This document shows, one piece after another, positions 6,442-11,059 of a DNA stretch of 11,059 nucleotides. The number at the start of each line of letters is the position of its first letter. Within the stretch, counting starts at the first letter, position 1. The position numbers and the translations under genes were made by a program. The notes beneath the pieces were generated by a model. That model searched no databases. It was not told the DNA's origin and was given only the letters and a program-made list of their open reading frames with translations. The DNA lies in assembly GCA_046049665.1 (NCBI GenBank), contig JBJOQW010000013.1, positions 1 through 11,059 of the forward strand, written 5' to 3'. The DNA is from JAAFHS01 sp046049665. GTDB lineage: Bacteria > Pseudomonadota > Alphaproteobacteria > Rhodobacterales > Rhodobacteraceae.

Positions 6442-7200
6442 TCAAGCGCCCTTCATTTCGGTCAGGGTATTGCCGCCATCAACCACCAGCATGGCGCCGT
6501 TGATGTAGGACGCCTCGGCCGATGCCAGAAACAGGGCACAGGCGGCAACCTCATCAGGCGTGCCCGAGCGTTTGGCAGGGCTGGCGCGGCCAGCGCGGAT
6601 TTCCTTTGGTGAAGAGCTTTCGGTGGTGATCCAACCGGGAAGGACGGCGTTGCAGGTGATGCCGTGTTGCGCATATTCAAGGGCGGTGGCGCGGGTCAGG
6701 CCGGTCATGGCGGCCTTGGCGGTGGCATAGCCGGCAGAGCCATCAATGGTGACCATGGGCCCAGTGACCGATGCCATGTTGACGATGCGCCCGTAACCTG
6801 CGGCCTGCATGGCAGGCAGTGCCGCGCGGATACAGTTGAACGCGGTGGTAACATTCAGGGCAAGATGATGCTGCCAAATGGCATCCGTGATGCCCGCCAC
6901 TTGCGTGCGTTTGGCGGACTTGCCGCTTTGCACCATGCCTGCGTTGTTCACCAGAATTTCAGGGGCACCAAGGGTGGCCGTCACCTCAGCAAAAAGCCGG
7001 TTCACGGCGGCGGGATCGATAAGGTCGGCCTTGGTGGCAAAGACGCCAAGTTCGGCTGCCCGGTCAAAGATGCGGTCGGTGGTGGCGGTGATGGCAACTT
7101 GGGCGCCCTGCCCGACCAGAGCACGCGCAATGGCAAAGCCGATACCGCCTGCGCTGCCGCAACCCGTGACAAGGGCCACACGTCCGTTCATGGCAAACAT
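6442..7200 (-). CDS. SDR family oxidoreductase, FabG-like
   Basis: A 252-residue classical SDR. VTGCGSAGGIG (residues 11-21) is the cofactor turn, NNAG is at 85-88, N115 lies in ALNV, and the catalytic residues are S144 (NMASVTG) and Y158-ATA-K162; PG at 188-189 and the C-terminal VVDGGNTL are also typical. Family function is NAD(P)-dependent oxidation or reduction of a hydroxyl/carbonyl; the substrate is unknown. The ATG at 7200 directly follows the TGA of the XRE regulator gene (TGAATG), with GGAGG 8 nt upstream inside that gene, so translation is coupled. A second in-frame ATG at 7191 is possible but less well placed. It looks like the last gene of the DUF2975-XRE-SDR operon. Confidence 0.93.
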   Translation of the reverse strand: MFAMNGRVALVTGCGSAGGIGFAIARALVGQGAQVAITATTDRIFDRAAELGVFATKADLIDPAAVNRLFAEVTATLGAPEILVNNAGMVQSGKSAKRTQVAGITDAIWQHHLALNVTTAFNCIRAALPAMQAAGYGRIVNMASVTGPMVTIDGSAGYATAKAAMTGLTRATALEYAQHGITCNAVLPGWITTESSSPKEIRAGRASPAKRSGTPDEVAACALFLASAEASYINGAMLVVDGGNTLTEMKGA

Positions 7201-7425
7201 TCAGTCATCCTCCGCTTGCGGCTGTGTTGCGTCAAATTCCAATATATCGCCCGGCTGGCAATCAAGTGCGGCACAGAGCGCATTCAGCGTGGAAAACCGC
7301 ACTGCGCGGGCCTTGCCGGTTTTCAGCACGGACAGGTTCTGGATTGTCACACCCACCACATCTGCCAACTCACCCAACCGCATCTTGCGCCGTGCCAGCA
7401 TCACATCAAGGTTGACCCGGATCAT
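7201..7425 (-). CDS. Small XRE-family (YozG-like) transcriptional regulator
   Basis: A 74-residue protein that is essentially one helix-turn-helix domain: MLARRKMRLGELADVVGV forms the first helices, TIQNLSVLKTGKARAVRF contains the recognition helix, and TLNALCAALDCQPGDILEF closes the domain. This matches the small Cro/C1-type regulators of COG3655, usually found next to DUF2975 membrane proteins, exactly as here: the DUF2975-type gene ends 13 nt upstream. AAGGA upstream of the ATG at 7425 serves as ribosome-binding site. It probably binds DNA as a dimer and may regulate its own operon; the inverted repeat at 8079-8094 is a candidate operator (inference). Confidence 0.88.
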   Translation of the reverse strand: MIRVNLDVMLARRKMRLGELADVVGVTIQNLSVLKTGKARAVRFSTLNALCAALDCQPGDILEFDATQPQAEDD

Positions 7426-7438
7426 GGTTGCACATCCT

Positions 7439-7985
7439 TCATATCGTCAGGGCCGCGTCTTCGTGCATCTGCACCGCCATCTGCATGGCCGCCGCCAGCG
7501 TGACCAGCAGTAGCCCCACACCCACCACGGTAACATCCAGCGCATAAGACCCGGCAAAGACAAACAGATCGCCGGTTTGCACATAGGCCCATGCAGAAAG
7601 GTTCTGGATCACAAGGTCAAGCAGCGGAAAAGCGGCGATGATGATGCCAATCCGTTGCAGCAATGAAATCATCCGGTCCACAAACACCTGACCGGTGGCA
7701 CAGCGATGGATCACCTGATGCGCCAGCGCCAGAATCACTGCGAAAATGGCGATCTGAAAGGCAAAACCTGCCCAGAAAATGATCTGCCCGGTCTGGCTGA
7801 ACATGCCAAGCTGCGGCAGGCCTTGCAGGCAGGCGGCCTGTTCGGGTGCAAGGGCGGCCAATGCAGCGGGGGCATCCAGCACTTTCGCGGATCAGCACCC
7901 AGATGAAGCCCAGAAAACCAAGCCATATCAACATGAAAGCCCGATCAAGCCAGACAAACAGGCGCTGTGATTCATGTTCCTTCAT
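7439..7985 (-). pseudogene. DUF2975-type membrane protein gene with a 1-nt frameshift
   Basis: The leftward ATG at 7985 opens MKEHESQRLF followed by a first hydrophobic helix (to WVLIRE), but that frame then degenerates into Cys/Arg/Pro-rich sequence. From 7882 the +1 frame carries three more helices (around IIFWAGFAFQIAIFAVILAL, IGIIIAAFPLLDLVIQ and VTVVGVGLLLVTLAAAMQ) and ends at 7439. Removing one base at the AAA of the minus strand (7885-7883) joins the two into a protein of about 181 residues with the four-helix layout and the HRCATGQVFVDR-type loop of DUF2975 proteins. These proteins are of unknown function and usually pair with a small XRE regulator, which follows here. A shorter functional protein starting at GTG 7882 would lack helix 1. 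The lesion may be real or a read error. Confidence 0.75.
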
Positions 7986-8122
7986 CGGGGGCTCTTTCCA
8001 TGATGTCGCGCTTATCGTGCTTTTTTTCATGATATTCAATAAAAAATCTTTCCTTATCGAAAAACATGAGTATTTTCACGTTTATCAATAAACGCCCAGT
8101 CGGGCCAATGATGGAGCCTTTG
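7986..8122. other. AT-rich divergent intergenic region
   Basis: This gap separates the leftward DUF2975 operon from the rightward serine-hydrolase/RTX gene, so it should hold promoters for both. Positions 8030-8092 are much richer in A/T than the surroundings and contain the inverted repeat at 8079-8094. Several AT hexamers resemble -10 boxes (such as TATTTT at 8071-8076) but none has a good -35 partner, so no promoter is assigned. Confidence 0.55.
8079..8094. promoter_or_regulatory. Perfect 7-2-7 inverted repeat, candidate operator
   Basis: CGTTTAT-CA-ATAAACG is a perfect dyad 28 nt before the start codon of the rightward gene and 93 nt before the leftward one. Its position in a divergent promoter region next to an XRE regulator gene suggests a dimer-binding site. 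No second copy was seen in the window. Confidence 0.45.
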
Positions 8123-9979
8123 ATGATTAACTTTGATCCCCTTGCCCTGACCAAAGCCCTGTCCGCGGGCGCAGATACTTTGCGGGCCACGGCCGAAGCG
8201 CAGGCGACACTGATCAAGTATGACAGCGGGCCGTTGTAGGTATCGGTGGCGGCTGGCGTGAATGATCTGGAAACGAACACGCCTGCTACGGCGCAGCAGA
8301 CATTCGAGATCGGATCACAGACAAAGCTGATGACATCAGTCGCGATCCTGCAATTGGCTGAACAAGGCAAGATCAACCTTGATGCCAAAGCGGCGGATTA
8401 TCTGTCTGCAGGTACGATCGAGGGTATTGCCAACGCCGATACTGTGACAGTGCGCCAGTTGCCGAACATGACTTCGGGGATCGACAATTATACCGAGGTG
8501 CGGGATGCCGAAGGTGTGCCCTTATTTATCCGGGCGCTGCTGGAAAACCCGTATGAGGTATTCGGGCCGCAGCAGGCGCTTGATCTGGCGCGGGGATTGC
8601 CAGCGGTCAGCGCGCCGGGGGCCGAGTATTTTTACACCAACACGAACTACCTGCTGTTGGGCCAGATCATTGAACAGCAGACCGGCAAGGAATTTTTCGG
8701 GGTGCTGAAAGCTGGTATCTGTGATCCGGCAGGTATGAATGACACGGTGCGCCAGTTGGCCACGGATGATCCGCGCCTGTCGAGCTATCTGGCGGACCTT
8801 TCGGGTGAACTGGTGGATGTGACGCGCGTGCCATGGGAAATGCGGGGCGAGCCAGGCATTGCCTCCACAACGGATGACATGGTGCGCTTTCTAAAGGCGC
8901 TGCTGGTGGACAAGACGCTGCTGACCGAGGCGTCGCTGGCCGAAATGACTGACTTCGTACCGACGGGTGCCAATGAGGTGATTGATACCGGCTTTGGGCT
9001 TGGGCTGGTCAAGTTCGGGTTCATTGGCGGCGACACATTCTATGGCTTTACAGGCGGCACGCTGGGCACGGCGTCAAGCACCTACCTGAACGTGGACAGT
9101 GGGGCGATCATCGCAGTCGGGGCGACGAGCAGCGAGGTTGATACGCTGGAGGGCGGCTTTAACGTGCTGCAATCACTGGACCCGAGCCTGTTTACCATCA
9201 CCGATGATGGCAGCCCACTGCGGTTCATGTCCGGGGCGGCAAAGGGTGTGACGCTGACCGAAACGGAAGAAGGGCTGGCCTTTGCTGCGGGCATGGCCAC
9301 CCTGACGCTGGACCGTGATCTGCGTGCGGCCTCGACAAGCAATGTCACCTTTGCAGACAAGTCGGTGCTGGTGGTGGGCGACAATGCGGCCGGCACACTG
9401 CGCGATGACCGGGGCAACAAGATTGACATCCTGAAGCATCACAAGGCGGCGGCAAATGCGGATAACCAGATGATCGGCCTTGGCGGCAATGATCAGCTGC
9501 GCGGCGGCCATGGCAATGACCGCGCAATCGGCGGCACAGGGCGTGACGTGCTGTGGGGGCGTGGCGGAGATGATCGGTTGTCAGGCGACGAAGGGAATGA
9601 TGCCCTGTATGGTGGCACTGGTAACGATCGTCTGATCGGGGGCGCGGGCCGCGACATTCTGTTTGGCGGGGCAGGAGCCGACGTGTTTGTTTTCGCCGCT
9701 GGCGGCGATGCGCCCGAAGGCCAACACAAAGACACCATCCGCGACTTCACGTCAGGCGTCGACAAAATTGATCTGACATCCCTGCCCGGACCTGACGATT
9801 CCAATGCACTGATCTGGCGCGGCACCGGGGGGTTTTCCGGCAACGCAGGTAAGGTTGCGGTGCTGCAGGGACGCCATGCAAGCACTGTCATGGTTGATCT
9901 GACCGGGGATGGCCGTGCGGACCTGGCATTCAGCGTCTATGCCGCTCAACCTCTGACAATTCTTGATTTTCTGCTGTAA
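8123..9979 (+). pseudogene. Serine hydrolase (beta-lactamase-like) with RTX C-terminus, interrupted by in-frame TAG
   Basis: The ATG at 8123 (GGAG at 8113-8116, 6 nt spacing) opens a frame that meets TAG at 8237-8239 after 38 codons and then continues in the same frame to TAA at 9977-9979. The protein resembles class C beta-lactamase/D-aminopeptidase-type serine hydrolases (PF00144): IGSQTK holds the SxxK nucleophile (Ser codon 8315-8317), YTN (8633-8641) is the YxN motif, and GFTGGTLG aligns with the third motif, usually HxG or KxG, here with Phe. The C-terminus has GGxGxDxL nonapeptide repeats and an RDFTSGVDKIDL ending, as in RTX proteins exported by type I secretion without a signal peptide. 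The stop lies in the first part of the catalytic domain, where one change (for example from a Trp, Gln, Lys or Glu codon) would explain it. Reinitiation at GTG 8246 would keep SxxK but lose the N-terminal strands. Confidence 0.85.
9477..9690 (+). repeat. RTX calcium-binding nonapeptide repeats
   Basis: About seven consecutive units of the form GGxGxDxLx (for example GGNDQLRGG, GGDDRLSGD, GGAGRDILF) encode a calcium-dependent beta-roll. The run is followed by GADVFVF and then RDFTSGVDKIDL, the usual cap of RTX exporter substrates. Repetition is at the protein level; the DNA units have diverged. Confidence 0.85.
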
Positions 9980-9997
9980 CGACTGTGATCAGGGCCA

Positions 9998-10012
9998 TCT
10001 GAAGCATTCAGA
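9998..10012 (+). terminator. Weak hairpin after the serine hydrolase-RTX gene
   Basis: TCTGAA (9998-10003) and TTCAGA (10007-10012) form a 6-bp stem with a three-base loop 18 nt after the stop. The stem is AT-containing and no T-run follows, so termination activity is doubtful. Confidence 0.25.
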
Positions 10013-10135
10013 CTTGCCATAATCGAACATGTAGCGTCGTCCTGGGGCATGGTATTGCGTGCCTTGCCTCAATTGCTTTGCGATGTGGACAGGCGGTGTT
10101 CCGCCGCGCCCCTTTCCCTTCCCGCCCCCTCTTTC

Positions 10136-10141
10136 TATAAG
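10136..10141 (+). promoter_or_regulatory. Possible -10 box for mreB
   Basis: TATAAG matches the -10 consensus at five of six positions and lies 66 nt before the mreB start, just after the pyrimidine-rich tract. The matching -35 (around TTTCCC at 10113-10118) is weak. Confidence 0.35.
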
Positions 10142-10207
10142 GGCCTGCCTGCCTCATTCCATGAGTCGCGGGCACGTTGTTTATTGCCCATCAAGGACTG
10201 CCCGCAC

Positions 10208-11059
10208 ATGTCTATCCTCTCTGGCCTCTTTTCCTCCGACATGGCCATCGACCTCGGCACAGCCAACACGCTTGTCTACGTGCGCGGCAAGGGAATTGTG
10301 CTGAACGAACCTTCGGTCGTGGCCTATCACATCAAGGACGGCAAGAAGCAGGTCCTGGCGGTGGGCGAAGATGCCAAGCTGATGCTGGGGCGTACGCCGG
10401 GCACCATTCAGGCGATCCGGCCAATGCGTGACGGGGTGATTGCAGACTTCGACAGCGCGGAAGAAATGATCAAGCATTTCATCCGCAAGGTGCACAAGCG
10501 CACGACCTTTTCCAAACCAAAGATCATTGTGTGTGTGCCTTACGGTGCAACGCCGGTGGAAAAGCGCGCGATCCGGCAATCGGTGCTGTCAGCAGGTGCG
10601 CGGCGGGCCGGGCTGATTGCAGAACCGATTGCAGCGGCGATCGGGGCTGGCATGCCGATCACGGACCCGACGGGGAACATGGTGGTAGATATCGGCGGGG
10701 GCACGACCGAGGTGGCGGTGCTGTCCTTGGGCGACATCGTCTACGCGCGGTCGGTGCGGGTCGGTGGTGACCGGATGGATGAGGCGATCATCAACTATCT
10801 GCGGCGGCATCAAAACCTGTTGATTGGCGAATCCACGGCCGAGCGGATCAAGACCAGCATCGGCACGGCGCGGATGCCGGATGACGGGCGCGGGTCAAGC
10901 ATGCAGATTCGCGGGCGTGACCTGTTGAACGGCGTGCCGAAGGAAACCGAAATCAATCAGGCGCAAGTGGCAGAAGCCTTGGCGGAACCGGTGCAGCAGA
11001 TTTGCGATGCGGTGATGCAGGCGCTGGAAGCCACACCGCCAGACCTGGCCGCCGACATC
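10208..11059 (+). CDS. mreB: Rod-shape-determining actin homologue MreB, 3' end outside window
   Basis: 284 codons are visible of a protein usually about 345 residues long. The N-terminus carries a short amphipathic segment (ILSGLF) for membrane binding, then the phosphate-1 loop AIDLGTANTLVY (residues 13-24). The connector and phosphate-2 region reads EPIAAAIGAG and VVDIGGGTTEVAVLSLG (159-175), followed by VGGDRMDEAI and the GxSTAERIK motif. The final adenosine motif lies beyond the edge. MreB polymerises on the inner membrane and positions the elongasome (MreCD, RodA, PBP2) for lateral wall synthesis. The ATG is set by AAGGA 10 nt upstream and conserved family length at the N-terminus. mreC, mreD and the elongation PBP/RodA genes would be expected immediately downstream. 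Confidence 0.97.
   Translation, partial: MSILSGLFSSDMAIDLGTANTLVYVRGKGIVLNEPSVVAYHIKDGKKQVLAVGEDAKLMLGRTPGTIQAIRPMRDGVIADFDSAEEMIKHFIRKVHKRTTFSKPKIIVCVPYGATPVEKRAIRQSVLSAGARRAGLIAEPIAAAIGAGMPITDPTGNMVVDIGGGTTEVAVLSLGDIVYARSVRVGGDRMDEAIINYLRRHQNLLIGESTAERIKTSIGTARMPDDGRGSSMQIRGRDLLNGVPKETEINQAQVAEALAEPVQQICDAVMQALEATPPDLAADI

Larger units (their letters stand above)
9980..10207. other. Intergenic region upstream of mreB
   Basis: No gene is seen. The region holds a short hairpin after the RTX gene, a GGCGG/CCGCC stem with a four-base loop (10092-10105), a strongly pyrimidine-rich tract on the plus strand (about 10106-10135), and TATAAG at 10136-10141 as the best -10-like box. The -35 position for that box is poor. 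AAGGA at 10193-10197 is the probable ribosome-binding site of mreB. Confidence 0.5.

Noticed and set aside
7880..7890. Programmed ribosomal frameshift in the DUF2975 gene
   Set aside because: No classical slippery heptamer or clear downstream stimulator is present; a simple indel explains the change better.
2718..8239. Stop-codon reassignment or read-through as the reason for the internal TAA and TAG
   Set aside because: Intact genes here end normally in TAA (leuA), TAG (first SDR) and TGA (SGNH, XRE), and two different stops are involved, so reassignment is not supported.
1..11059. tRNA, rRNA, insertion-sequence, attachment-site or replication-origin features
   Set aside because: No cloverleaf-like sequence, transposase motif, terminal inverted repeat pair with flanking duplication, or iteron cluster was recognised by eye; a covariance-model scan was not possible.

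Overview
The window reads as a chromosomal segment of an alphaproteobacterium, most likely Rhodobacterales/Rhodobacteraceae. This rests on protein character (LeuA, MreB, an FeS-type photolyase-related protein, an RTX-tailed secreted hydrolase), GC-rich third codon positions and an alphaproteobacterial-style leaderless leader peptide. No database search was possible, so family names come from motif reading.

Layout. Positions 1-3251 are a leftward run: a GSCFA-family remnant (2400-3251), an SGNH-hydrolase-like gene (1682-2410), a short-chain dehydrogenase (932-1597) and a photolyase/cryptochrome-related gene that leaves the window at base 1. Adjacent genes touch or overlap (11 nt between GSCFA and SGNH, 7 nt between SDR and photolyase), so much of it may be one transcript. 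Positions 3258-5080 are the leucine module: a -10-like box, a 27-codon leucine-rich leader peptide that seems to lack a 5' UTR, mutually exclusive hairpins, leuA, and an intrinsic terminator. A membrane di-iron fatty-acid-hydroxylase/sterol-desaturase-type gene follows (5148-6284), then a pair of hairpin-bearing direct repeats. Next is a leftward operon (7985 to 6442): a DUF2975-type membrane protein (frameshifted), a small XRE regulator and a FabG-like SDR. An AT-rich divergent region with a perfect inverted repeat separates it from a rightward serine-hydrolase/RTX gene that carries an in-frame TAG (8123-9979). The window ends inside mreB (10208 onward).

The best signal is the leucine leader upstream of leuA: seven Leu codons in the last eleven sense codons, followed at once by competing stems, with a -10-like hexamer so close that transcription probably starts at or next to the leader ATG. 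This fits ribosome-mediated attenuation, although no U-tract follows the candidate terminator stem.

The second theme is gene damage. Three genes carry a disabling lesion (GSCFA: missing N-terminus plus TAA; DUF2975: 1-nt frameshift; serine hydrolase-RTX: TAG), while core genes (leuA, mreB) are clean. This could be accessory-gene decay or sequencing/assembly error; raw reads would decide. Ordinary use of TAA, TAG and TGA as terminal stops in intact genes argues against a reassigned genetic code.
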